Origin: Clavaria fumosa
Taxonomy: Eukaryota; Basidiomycota; Agaricomycetes; Agaricales; Clavariaceae
NCBI GenBank assembly: GCA_951802425.1
Contig: OX637803.1
Coordinates: 1,674,001-1,738,000, forward strand
Direction of reading: 5' to 3'
Length of the DNA: 64,000 nt
The notes beneath the pieces are model-generated. The model was not told the DNA's origin. It worked only from the letters and a program-made list of their open reading frames with translations, and did no database searches. Made by a program: the position numbers and the translations under genes. The number at the start of each line of letters is the position of its first letter. The first letter of the stretch is position 1. This document shows positions 44,798 through 56,403 of the stretch, piece after piece.

Positions 44798-46994
44798 TGG
44801 CGGCCTTTCCGCGTTGTATAATTTCTCTCTTCCTCCGGTGTTACGGACCATTTTTCTTCCTACCCATCAGTCGTGAGGCTTTTTTAAAGCGGAAAAAAAA
44901 AAGTTTTCCAAGAATGTAGCATCTCGTCTTGCAGTACTCCACCCTACCTGCGGTTTCCTCTCCCTCTGTCTCGCTTACCCTCTCTTATATATGTATTCAT
45001 CATCTACCGCATCCAACCTTTGCGTTCTCATCAAATGCGATCCCTGTGAAATTTCCAGATTCTGGATCTTTTGCAATCAATGTACAACGTAGATGTCGAT
45101 GCCTATCACCCATTGAGAAGAAGGAATGGTCAGCTTGTCAGACTACCTGATGATAACATCGACAGCTTGCGTGGGTCTTTGACAAGATCACCCCATAAAA
45201 ACCATGGTCAAGACTAGGAAACCAACTAGGCCAACAGCACTCACAACTTTGGGATCAAGGAGGTGGACACAATGGCTCTTAACAAGGTAGATTGTCTTGC
45301 ATGGCCATCAGGAAAAAAATCTAAGCTATCACTGCCACCAGTACTACTGTAGATCAATAGTAGCTAGTGGTTTTTTCTTAATGTAACTACAAGTACTTTG
45401 CCTGTAACACAGATTGCATGTGTACAGACCAGTTAGCATAGTTTTGACTGTCCAGTTTGGGAAATCTGGCTGCATCCATCACAGCTGAGTCTAGTTGTCT
45501 GTTGCCAGGTCTCATAGTCTCACAATAGTGCAGGCACATTGATACAAAGCTGGAGTTCACATGATAGTAACAACACTTGTATATTAGTCTGAAGTTGAAC
45601 AAGCAAAGAGTAAGTATGAGCCTGGAGTTCATGCAGTAGAGTAACAGCACCTGAATTCCTACAAGTGTCAAATGACAGTATAAGTACTATCTACAGGTGA
45701 ACAACAGCATGTAGATAACAAAGAGAATGGGAAATGAGAAAGTGGCACAGCAATGCAGCATGTGATGCTGCTCCATAGTGAATGTATAAGCAAGTAGCAG
45801 GGCAAAGCATACATTATAATAATAATAATAAGCCTGTTAATAATTAGCTTGGGAGGTTTTCCTGATGCACATAATTGCTCTCATGATATAAGGAAATCTG
45901 GTGTTACAATTATGTTGTATTATGCATCATGTATTTATACTATTTGTAGTACACTTATATTTTGTATGTTGGTTGGATTTCTTGTGAACACACATGCACT
46001 AGTTTTCCATCAAGATTTTGAATCTTACAACATCAGTAAACCTGGGTTTTCTGCCTGCTAGCTAGCTATGGATAACTATATAGCACTATAGAGTAACCCA
46101 TAGCACTCCTAGCAAGGTCCTCCTCTTTACAGTGCTCCAGAGTGCAATAAAGCAATTTCAGGTTTTGCTGATGAATGGATGATTGTAGCACCACTTGTAT
46201 GCTAATTACAGTCTGTCCATTCATCTGTGTTCAAGCTACTCAATCTTGACACTTTCAATAGTGTAGTGCTGCTGAACACAGTCACTGATGCTTCTATCAC
46301 TGTTAAACTTGCCCATCTGCAAAAATGATTATTATAATGATCAGCCAGAGCGGAATCACTTGCCTGGTGAGCTCCGCCGATCATAAGCAGGGTTTCAACA
46401 TTTGACAAGAACTGCTTCAATCAACAACATATCTCGCAACAACCATGAGTCGAAATCGTGAGAAGTGGTAGTCCTCATTACAAGCCATCTTCAACAAGTT
46501 GCGCATTACATTCGGTTCGTACTAACTGTGGCTATTTCCGAGCAAACCTGGTCATTGATATGACAATGATAAGGATGTGAGCCAAGTTCGGTGATATCCG
46601 TACCACTGAAGACCTTCGGTCGTTCATAAAAGAACTGCAATTTTGTTTACCAGGGACCAACGCCGGTCTTTCAAGCAAAGTGATGACATCTCACTCTCAA
46701 GATGTGTCAGGTATGACCGGTATGCCTCCATCATCGAGCATCTACGCGTGGCAAACATGTTAAGACGTTACTCAGGCTGTAACTAGTACGGATCACTGTT
46801 TACCTTAAAGTCGAGATCACCAATGCTCAGACGGTCCGAGGACAGGGCCCTGCAGAAACAGAAGGCACGAACTGGCGAGTGAGCGATGGCGGTGGTCAAT
46901 TACATCACATTACTCATTGTTCCAAATAAGTGCTCATGACGGCCCTGGATGTAAGCTTCCATTCCCGTCCTTGCCTTATCTCCACCTCCACGAC
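44798..46994. other. AT-rich decayed accessory DNA
   Basis: About 2.2 kb with a sharp fall in GC after MEX67. It contains the copia-like fragment at 45387, an (ATA)n stretch near 45818, and a dispersed gttttgctgatg motif at 46159. A 72-codon minus frame (46202-46420, LMIGGAHQASDSALADHYNN) may be another element remnant. No intact gene. Confidence 0.5.
45387..45671 (-). pseudogene. copia-type retrotransposon gag remnant
   Basis: The minus-strand frame ends DAARFPKLDSQNYANWSVHM then QSVLQAKYL and a stop. The NYxxW-xxM-xxxL pattern is that of the N-terminal gag segment of Ty1/copia elements. Nothing further of gag, protease or polymerase is visible, so it is a short fossil. Confidence 0.5.
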
Positions 46995-49900
46995 ATGGAG
47001 GATATCATCCAGCACTGTCTCGCCCTCGCACCTGTGCCCGGTCTTTCGGCCGCTTTCTCGATATTTCGGTATATTTGGACCCTTGTTCAAGAGGTCAAGA
47101 CAAGCAATCAGCAGCTCCTTTGTCTTGCCTCCATGATTGCGCAGTTTTTACAAATGCTCAATCGTCAATATTGCAGCGGGCGCTTTTCGGAAGCTGGAAC
47201 GTCTGTTCGACTCAAAGATTTGTGTTGGTGAGCATCCACAGCACAAAACTATATCTTTGTACGCCTTGATCAAATTTCATCTACCAGTCTACTCGAAGAG
47301 ATCTCCGAATTCATATGTCAGCAATCATCGCACGGTTTCCTTAAATCTCTGTATACTGGACAACAACGAATTATATCAATTACTAACTATCACCATCGCA
47401 TCACTGCTGCCGTGGCATCGTTTCAAGTAAATTACAGCCATTTCATAAATTATCCATGGCGCATTGATTGCGAGGAACAGATATCAGCACTTCTGGATAT
47501 TCAGGATTGGCATACCAAGAATGACAAGGCTCGAGCCATTGATCAAAGTCATTTGTCAGAGCGACTCGATGGCCTCGAAAAAAATATCCATCTATTGTTG
47601 GATGTGTTTGGTGAGTCCCGCTGTTAGCTGGTCTTCGCCTGAAGCTGGTTCTCAGTTATGCGTGGCTTGACCTACAGATGCGCGGCATAACAACATGATG
47701 TCAATACTGGCCTCGTTACAAAAGCAGCTCAATAAGCAATCAACTACAAACCGAGAGCAGCAATTTTACAAGCAGAGCTTGCGACATCTGTCAAACATGA
47801 GTGGTCTACACGTGGAGCTCGATCCCTGGACAATCACATCCTTTGAAGTTGACATGGGCCCGGAGATTGGGTCTGGTGGCTTGTATGTCATTTCTCTCAT
47901 CTTTTTGCTACGTTTGATGTACTTATTCTTGAGGATCAGCGGGCGAGTTCTCAAAGGGACATGGAATAAGACACCAGTTGCACTCAAGATTTTCAGGATG
48001 GACAATGGGGTCACACCAAGCACATTGGTATTTGCAAATTTTACCAGCCCAAGTCTGGTGCTCATTGATTGCATCCATGCAGGCCATGCGGAAGGAAATT
48101 GAGGTGAGTGCTACTTCGTGTTCTTTGAAGCTCCTATTGCTCAAACACCGGGGGCCAGACTTGGTCTAAGCTCATCCATCCTCATATACTGCGTAAATCA
48201 TGAAAATCTCGCATCTATCACCGATTTGTCTGAATTTTCACGGAATGTGCTTTATGTCACATAGAATTTCTTGGTGCAAATGTGTTGGATGATGCACCCT
48301 TTATTGTTATGCCGTACTTCAAGAATGGAAATGTTCGTGATTACATCTGGAGCCACCCGGACTGCAATCGGGTTGCAATTGTAGGGCCTATTCCACACAA
48401 TCTGTGCATGCCCTCACCAGTTCCTCGCAGCTTTGTGATATTTCTCGTGGCTTGGTATATTTGCACTCTGTAAAAGTCATTCATGGCGATCTCAAAGCTG
48501 TAAGTGATGTTCCTAACATAGTCAAACTAAGTTAACTGCTCTTCAGCTCAATGTTCTTATCAATGATGGGGCACAAGCTGTGCTTTGTGATTTTGGTCTC
48601 TCACATGTGAAGTCTGATGTTTCCAGTCGCACAGTAGCATCTGGTATTCAGGCTCCAATTGGGACCCGGAATTGGACAGCACCTGAATTATTAAATGGCG
48701 GGACCCTCAGATATGCTTGTGACATCTATTCTTTTGGCATGACAATATACGAGGTAGGATTTTCGTTGGTCCCTTTTGTAGGATAATTATATTGATGGAG
48801 CATGCAGATATATTCCAATAATATCCCGTTGGGGCACTTGGGGCACGTTGCATATGCGGATTTCATTGAGCTTGTGGTCCGACAAGATGTGAGGCCAGAG
48901 AGACCTGAGGATGAAGAGGGTGTATCATTTCCCGATGAGATTTGGAAGCTTGCAGAGTCCTGCTGGGTGAAAGCTCCTAAAACAAGACCATCTGCCATTG
49001 CTATTTGTGATATGTTATCACATCTGTCCATTGCCAATCCGGCAACTGCACACAGAGACCAGCGGACATCTGAAGAAGCAGAGAGCCTGGGAGTGGATGT
49101 GACAGAAGTAAAGAAGAGAATTCAAGGGCCAGAACATCCAGACGTACTGGATGGCATTGACAAACTGAAAGTTACATTTGAGAGGCAAGGGAAGTCGGAC
49201 AAAGCAGAGAGTCTGCCCATGCAGAAAGTTGGAGCAAAGAAAAAGAAGAGGGCAAATCACTATGACACATTGACAGGCACTGCTGATCCGGTAGACACAT
49301 ATGTTCTGGCAGACACATACCAGAACCAAAAGGAGTGGGGGAAAGCAGAGAGCTTTGGAACACCTCTGAAGGAATCACAAAGGATGACTTTGAGGGCAAG
49401 AGTTAACAATCTTGCAGACACATACAAGAGGCACGGGGAGTCAAATAAACCAGAGAGTCTGCAAGTGCAAGAAGTGGAAGGAAAGAGAAGAACCTTGGGA
49501 CTAGAACACCCTGAGACACTGAATAGCATTGATAATCTGGCAGTCACATATGGGAGCCAGGGGAAGCTGGATGAAGCAGAGAGTCTACAAGAAGAGGTAG
49601 TGCTAGTAAGGAGGAGAACTTTGGGAGCAGAACATACAGATACCCTGAACAGCATTGATAACTTGGCACTCACATACTTGCAGAAGGGGAAATTGGACAA
49701 AGCAGAGAATCTACAAGTTCAGGGAGTGGAAGTAAGGAAGAGGACTGTGGGTGCAGAACATCCAGATACTTTGATAAGCATTGCCATTCTTGCAGGCATA
49801 TACAGTTATCAGGGGAAGCTGGACAAAGCAGAGAGTCTACAAGCACATGTGGTAGAAGTAAGGAGGAGGACCCTGGGAGAAGAGCACTCTGACACATTGA

Positions 49901-51354
49901 CAAGCATTGCATATTTGGCAGATACATACAGGGACCAGAGGAAGTGGGAGCAAGCAGAGAGCCTAGGAGTGCTTCTGATGGAAATAAGGAAAAGGGTTTG
50001 GGGGGCAGAACATCCAGACACATTGGACAGCATTGACAATCTGGTAGTCACATACTGGAGGCAAGGGAAGTTGGACAAAGCAGAGGGCCTACAAACACAG
50101 GTTATGAATATAAAGGAGAGGACTTTAGGGGCAAAACACCCCAGCACATTGAGAAGCATTGCCAATCTGGCAGACATATGTAGGAGCCAGGGGAAGTTGG
50201 AAAAAGCAGAGAGCTTAGAAGTGCTTTTGCTGGAAGCAAGGAAGAAGGCCTTGGGCACAGATCACCCAACCACCTTGGACAGTATTGATAACCTGGCAGT
50301 CATATACTGGAAACTACAGGATTTTGACAAGGCAGAGTATCTACAAGCCCAGGGTGTAGAAATAAGAAAGAGGACCTTGGGAGCAGAACACCCAGACACT
50401 TTGACAAGCACTGCTATTCTGGCAGGCATATACAGCGCCCAAGAAAAGCTAGACAAAGCAGAGAGTCTGCAAGTAGAGGTAGTGGAAGCAAGGAAGAGGA
50501 CTTTGGGTGCAGAACACCCACATACTTTGCCAAGCATTGAAAATCTTGCAAACATATACAGGAAGCAAGGGAAGTTGGATGAAGCAGTGGGGCTACAATT
50601 ACAGGTAGTGGGTGTGAAGAAAAGGATCTTGGGGGCAGAACACCCAGATGCATTGGACAGCAATGACAGTTTGGCACTCACATACTGGCAGCAGGGTGAA
50701 CTGGACAAAGCAGAGAATCTACAATCTAAGGGAATGGAAGTCAGGAAGAGGACCCTTGGGATGGAACATCCAGACACTTTGAAAAGCATTGCTATTCTGG
50801 CAGGCATATGCAGTAACCAGGGGAGGCTGGGCAAAGCAGAGAGCCTGCAGGCAGAGGTAGTGAGAGGAAAGCAGGCAACTTTAGGGGCAGAACATCCTGA
50901 CACCTTGATAAGCATTGCCAATCTGGCAGACACATATAAGAACCAAGGGAAGTGGGAGCAAGCAGAGAGCCTAGGTGTAGCTCTGATGGAAGTAAGGACA
51001 AGGGTTTTGAGGGCAGAACATCCAGACACATTGGACAGCATTGACAATCTGGCAGTCACATACTGGAGGCAAGGAAAGTTGGACAAAGCAGAGGATTTAC
51101 AAATACAGGCTGTGGAAACAAGGAAAAGGACTTTGGGAGCAGAACATGCAGATACATTAAATAGCATTGACAGTCTGGCAGTCACATATTGGAAGCAGGG
51201 AAAGTTGGACAAAGCAGAGAGTCTACAAATACAGGTAATGGAAGTCAGGAAGAGAATCTTGGGGGCAGAACACCCAGACACATTAGCCAGCATTAAAACT
51301 TTGAGAGAGACATATAGGATGAGGGGGAAGTTGAAGAAAGCATGGAGATTATAG
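46995..51354 (+). CDS. HeLo/MLKL-like helical domain + TKL protein kinase + 18 TPRs
   Basis: ATG 46995 (MEDIIQHCLALAPVPGLSAA) begins a helical domain: AFSIFRYIWTLVQEVKTSNQ, then across an intron CLLEEISEFICQQSSHGFLK and RITAAVASFQ, ISALLDIQDWHTKNDKARAI, LEKNIHLLLDVF. This resembles the HeLo-like/MLKL N-terminal bundle. The kinase follows with glycine loop MGPEIGSGGFGRVLKGTW (spliced), VALKIFRMDNG, IVMPYFKNGNVRDYIW, VIHGDLKALNVLINDG, LCDFGLSHVKSD, GTRNWTAPELL, SFGMTIYE and WKLAESCWVKAPKTRPSAIA. Lys, catalytic Asp and DFG are intact. From 49060 to 51354 there are 18 TPRs of 42 residues (consensus RTLGAEHPDTLxSIxNLAxT then YxxQGKLDKAESLQ). The repeats are in one exon. The gene sits alone in AT-rich, transposon-bearing DNA. 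A role in self/non-self or stress-triggered signalling or cell death is inferred from architecture only. Confidence 0.82.
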
Positions 51355-51791
51355 TGCTAATGCTTGCTTACCAATATTGAATCATTGTTGGATGTATCTC
51401 CTTGGTTCAGTGTTCTGCACACTGCTGAGAAATATAGTTCTCCCAGTTTTATATCTTAGTTTAGACATTGGTGATTTTTACCAGTAAGAGTGTCTTCAGC
51501 TCCAACTATCTCTAGGGAGTCTCTCTCCTCATGCACACAATTTAATGATCATCTTGTCCTGCATGATGGGTATGTAGACTCATGTACAGTACATGACCCA
51601 GCAGGTATTCCTCTATGAATGAAAATTAGCAACTCAGCTCAGAACATTAAAGACCAATCCTCAGGCAAAAGAACCCAACACACCATCACCTCTGCACCAG
51701 GCAGCCACCCAGGACCTGTCCAAGACAGTGGCTCCTCCTCCTCACCATCTTTGTGCAGCAGAACCAGGTTTTGCTGATGACTTGGCACACT
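51355..51791. other. 3' flank of the HeLo-kinase-TPR gene
   Basis: AT-rich, without a gene. It carries a copy of the caggttttgctgatg motif at 51765. Confidence 0.4.
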
Positions 51792-51799
51792 TCTGTAAA

Positions 51800-52343
51800 T
51801 AGTGTTGCTGCAGCTTCAAGCTGAAGCCCAGCTGGTCATAAGCCAAGCCAAGCTGATTGATTGGCTTGGCTTGACATCGGCTTCAGCTTCAGCTTGAGGC
51901 TTTCTCCAAGCTGCACAGCTGCTGCTCAAGCTGTGGCTCCCAAGATGTCCATCAATGGGGCAAAGAATTGTTTTTTTCCTCCTCCACTGCCCTCCACTGC
52001 CCTCCACTATGCTTATCTGGGTCTGCAACTGTTGTCTATCACCAGGCAGCTGCTTCTCTCTATTCTTGTATGCATGGTTAGGGCATTTTCCTGTGGCACC
52101 TTATGATGAGATGTAGTTCTATAATGGTATTCATGTAATTCTAGGCCAGTTCCCATTATTAGCTGGCTGCAAGCCACAGCTAGCCAGCTGTAGCTGCAGC
52201 TACAGCTTGAGTCAGCTTCAAGCTGTGGCTGGAGCTGCAGCCACAGCTACAGCTTCAGCTTGGGCAAAACAATGTCAGCTTGTGAAGCTGAAGCTGAAGC
52301 TCATTGAGCTGGCTTGGTGGCTAGCCAAGCTGCAGCAACACTA
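51800..52343. mobile_element. hAT-type MITE, 544 bp
   Basis: The 17-bp perfect terminal inverted repeat tagtgttgctgcagctt is flanked on both sides by the same 8-bp target duplication tctgtaaa (51792-51799 and 52344-52351). The 8-bp duplication and TAGTG-type ends are those of hAT elements. The interior has no coding capacity and is extremely dense in AGCT-centred words (agctg, cagct, aagct), giving many nested palindromes. Confidence 0.88.
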
Positions 52344-52411
52344 TCTGTAAACCATGTCAACCATAAGTTCACTGGCAATGTATGATACCCCTACTTCACC
52401 TGTTTGCTACT

Positions 52412-52431
52412 TGTGTGTGTGTGTGTGTGTG
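52412..52431. repeat. (TG)10 microsatellite
   Basis: Ten uninterrupted TG dinucleotides between the two MITEs. Confidence 0.95.
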
Positions 52432-52492
52432 GTACTTTTAGTAAGATTTACAAACTTGAAACTATTGTGGCATTGTTGTGCTTGAACAAATT

Positions 52493-53011
52493 TATGAAGG
52501 TCCAAACTGGACAATATTGTTAAGTGTGTCATTTTTTGGTCATAATTTTTATGCACACTTGTGTGCATTAGTGTGCACTTATGCACACTTGTGCAAGTTG
52601 TGCACATTTGTGCACACTAATGTGCACTTATGCACACTTATGCACACTTATGCACACTTATGCACACTTATGCACACTTATGCACACTTATGCACACTTA
52701 TGCACACTTATGCAAAGTTATGCAAAGTTATGCAGAGTTGTGCAAAGTTATGCAATATTTATTGTGCAAAGTTATGCAGAGTTATGCAAAGTTGTGCAGA
52801 CTTGTGCAGCTTTGTGCAGAGTTGTGCAGAGTTGTGCAAAGTGCAGAGTTGCATAAGTCTGCACAAGTCTGCACAAGTCTGCACAAGTCTGCACAAATGT
52901 GCACAACTTGCACAAGTGTGCATAAGTGCACACTAATGCACACAAGTGTGCATAAAAATTATGACCAAAAAATGACACACTTAACAATATTGTCCAGTTT
53001 GGACCTTCATA
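52493..53011. mobile_element. foldback MITE with 122-bp inverted termini, 519 bp
   Basis: The left arm 52493-52614 is the exact reverse complement of the right end, beginning tatgaaggtccaaactgg. A 6-bp duplication caaatt flanks the element (52487-52492 and 53012-53017). The centre is a 10-bp tandem array (tatgcacact, about nine copies, 52628-52713) grading into tgcaaagtta and tgcagagttg variants. No open frame shows a domain. Perfect arms mean recent insertion or gene conversion. Confidence 0.88.
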
Positions 53012-53017
53012 CAAATT

Positions 53018-53875
53018 GATACAAAAATGACACAACTTACTAATACAAATTCAAATACTACTGTCTTGCAAGAGATTATGAGACTAGTTCCAAGATGCCC
53101 TACTATCATCTAGTATTGACAAGTGCTTGCCCATGATCCAAATTATGAGCTACAAGCCTCACCTTGTGCAAGGGCTAGGTAGGCAGTTCTAGGGCACCTC
53201 AGAGACTATGTAAATCTTTAGCATCTATGACAATACTCAAATTCTATAGACTATCAGGTTTTGCTGATGCAGGCCTCAACCTAAGGATTCTCAAATCCCA
53301 ATTGTGACATCCCTTCTTTCTTCTTTTTTTTCTTTTCATGCAGAGTGTCAAGACTAATGCAAACAGCTGTAAACCTTACTAGATACACCAAACTGTGAAA
53401 TCAGCTTCAATTATGGGCAGTCCCAGAACTGAGAGGTCCTAGAACCATCACAAGCAAGGGAAACCCCAGCCACGCGGAATGACTGACTTTGAACTGAGGA
53501 ATAGATCCTATTACATGGGCGTTACAGCAAAAAAAAAAAAGAAGGAAAGCAACAAGAAGCGCCCCGCCTGTCCAAACGCCGCGATATTTCGGTCGGTGTA
53601 TGGATGAAAGAAGATAGTGTAAAGAAGGAAAAGGACAAAGAAAAAAAAAAGCAAAGAGAAAAACAAACTCGTATATCTGCGTACCGTTCGACAAGAAAAA
53701 AAATGAAACAAACGCCCCGCCTCTCAATAGAGGAAGGCAAAGAATCAAACAGAGCACACAACTCAACTCAAACCCACGCAGGGAATGGATAGAGCAAAAA
53801 AACGGCTGGGGTCTGGGAGGGGGGGGAGGGGCAAGTCGTCGTTAACTCAAGGGGTTGCGGTCAGCCGTCGCATCT
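53018..53875. other. intergenic, AT-rich then 3' flank of the AT-hook gene
   Basis: No gene recognised. A third copy of caggttttgctgatg lies at 53255 and adenine-rich tracts at about 53528-53540 and 53640-53650. Confidence 0.4.
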
Positions 53876-56403
53876 TTACGCGCCGCTCCCCTGTCTCCCG
53901 CTCCCGTTCGTGTGGAACACAAACTGGCGAGACGGCCCGCCAGGCGGCTTGGGCCCCCCAACGGCAGCGGAAGACGACGACGACGGCCCGTCGGCGCCTG
54001 GCCGCGCGCGGTAGTAGCTCGGCGGCGGCGGCGGTTGTTGCTGCTGCTGCTGTGACGGCGCGCCGCCGCCCCTGCCGCCATACTCCGCCTGGCCCGGCTG
54101 CGCCCCCGTCGTTGCCGAGGCGGCCGTCGACGACGAGGACGGCGGGGGCGGCGGTGCGGGGTCGAGCAGCACGCGCGGGGTGTCCACCGCGACGGTCGGC
54201 ATGGGCCACGGCGGACGCGGGCCCGCCGCCGCAGCTGCAGCGGCTGCTGCACCCGGGTTCTTGCCCGAGACGACGCCGTCCGCGCCCGCGGAGGACGCGC
54301 TCCGTGGGGGGTGGGGCTGGTGCGACAGCGCGGGGGACGCATGTGGCGTGGACGACGCCGTCGGCGAGACGGACGCCGTGTGTGGCGGCTGCTTCGGCTG
54401 CTGCTGCTGGTGTTGCTGCTGGTGCTGCTGTTGGTGGTGCTGGTGCTGGTGCTGGTGCTTCTGCTGCGCGGCGTCGCCGCCGTGCGTGACGCCCTTGGAC
54501 GTGGACGGCCGCGGGCTGGAGGTGCTCGCGTTGGCGTTGGTGGCTGAGGCGTGCGTCCGGTCAGCCGTGTAGGAGTCCTCCGCGCCTGTGTCAATGTCGC
54601 GCCGCCGCTTCATGCCCCGCGAGGTGCTCGACTTCAGACCTAGAGACGTAGCCTTGATCAGGATCTGATGCCTAGGGGGGGGGTGCAAGGCGACGTCAGA
54701 GGCGAGCACCGAACACATGTGAACGCATAAGAACCAACGGCGAAAAGTGGGAAGAAAAAAAGAGAGAAACGAAGGAGGAATGAGGAAGTAATAAACAAAC
54801 CTTGTCCGTCCCGGACCCCACTGGTGCACGACCCAGTCCCACTCAATCTCGCCCGAGCTGCCGACGGCCTTGCTCTCCTCCGTGATGCGCTTCAGACGCT
54901 CTGTCTCCTCGTCAGACCATGCGCCCTGGTTTACGCCTGGCGCGCTCGCCGACGAGGGTGTCTGCACCGTCGTTGTTGGCGCACCCCCTTGTCCGGCAGG
55001 CCCGCCCGACGTCGACGGCGTCGACGCACCCGCCGCCGCAGCAGCCGCCGCGGCCTGCTGGCTCGGATAGAACCCGGGGTACGGCGAGTACTGGTAGTAT
55101 GGCGCGGTGGGGTACTGCGGCGGCGCAGGATGGTACATCCCCGCGTATGGCGTCAGTGTTTGCGCTGAGGCTGCTGTGGCTTGTTGGTGTTGTTGGTGTT
55201 GGTGCGGCTGCGGCTGTTGGTGCTGCTGCTGGTGTTGTTGTTGTTGCTGGTGTTGTTGTGATGAGCCGCCGAGCGAAACGACGAATGTCTGCGGGTTGGT
55301 GATCACTGCTGTTCCGGGGTTGTTGGTGGCACCGGTGCTGCTGCTGCTGCCGGCAGTGGCAGGAGCAGGGTGGGGGCTTGAGGTAGCGGCGCTTGCAGTG
55401 GACGGATGCGGGACGAAGTTGGCTAGGGTGGGGAAGACAGGTGGTGGAGGTGTTGATATCAGTCGTGACGGATTTGCGAGCTTGAGGGGAAAGGGATGTT
55501 AGGTCGACAATGATTGCCGAGCAAGAAACAAACAAGGGGAGGAAAAACAGGCAGGAAGGCTCACCAGAAGGTCACAAATTCGCTTAGCTTTTGTGATCAT
55601 GGCTACAGGATCTACCTTGCTTGTTCCCGAGGCGTAGCAATGCGCGACGACCAATGGAGGTGTCGCTTTCTATTCTCGCTTTGCTCAACGAGTGAAAGGA
55701 GGGCAAAAGCACAAGACTCACGAAGAGCTCTTCAGCGGCGCCGTAGAACTCTGCGCACAGATTTAGTACTCGCCACTGGAATTCATAATACTGTTGATTT
55801 TGCGCGTTGACTTCTGGTATGGCGGGAGGGGCGGTGCCGGTGCCCGTTGAGTGCAGTGCGGGATGCGAGTAGGAATAGAAGGCCGCGGTCCCTTGGGGTT
55901 TAATTGTCGACTCACCGGTGACGCGCGGTCTCCTATTCTTTGAGCCTCTCGGTCGGCCAGGACGTCGTTTTGGCGACGCGTTGGGGTCGGTGTCCGAGGC
56001 AGTTGTCTTGGATTTGGTAGTTGCCTTTGCCATAGCGGGGCTGGCGGAGGGCGGGCGGTCGCACATAAGTAAGTGCGAAGGAATAGAGAAAAGACGTGTG
56101 GAGCACGATCGATGATCTTGATGATCATATAACGTACCTTTTCGATTGACCCGTGGCAGACGCGTCACCGCCCGTTGGGGGACGAGAGTCGTGCTCCGCG
56201 CGACCACGGCTGTTGAGCTGCGTCTCAGCGTCACCCTCATCGTCGTCGTCGTCGTCATCCTCTTCTTCTTCTTCCCGTACGCGGACAACGCCGTTGGAGG
56301 CGCCGGTGGGATCATACGGTTTGAACTGCGTCTGGGACGCGCTGCTGGTGGGCGGGGGGTTCAGCGCGTGCGATAGTGGTTGGTAATGCTGGGGATTATC
56401 CAT
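53876..56403 (-). CDS. AT-hook plus Myb/SANT-like nuclear regulator
   Basis: Start MDNPQHYQPLSHALNPPPTS at 56403. An acidic run (EEEEEDDDDDDDEGDAE) follows, then a classic AT-hook (KRRPGRPRGSKNRRPR) and a conserved-looking helix NQQYYEFQWRVLNLCAEFY. Low-complexity Gln/His/Ala/Pro stretches come next. A Myb/SANT-like unit reads GAWSDEETERLKRITEESK and EIEWDWVVHQWGPGRTRHQI then LIKATSLGLKSS. It is split by an intron of about 130 nt. The C-terminal 250 residues are Gln-, Pro-, Ser- and Ala-rich, ending at 53876. AT-hooks bind the minor groove of AT-rich DNA, so this is a likely transcription or chromatin regulator. No close family name is offered. Confidence 0.75.

Noticed and set aside
50262..51293. 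343-codon minus-strand open frame under the TPR array
   Set aside because: Antisense shadow of a 126-bp triplet-periodic repeat; the plus strand encodes canonical TPRs.
52628..52713. Regular short repeats suggesting a CRISPR array
   Set aside because: The 10-bp units are contiguous with no spacers and lie in the centre of a foldback element in a eukaryotic genome.
52478..53035. Cys/His-rich frames (CxxxHxxxC-like) resembling zinc fingers
   Set aside because: Periodic translation of the tgcacactta array inside the foldback element, present on both strands because of the inverted arms.
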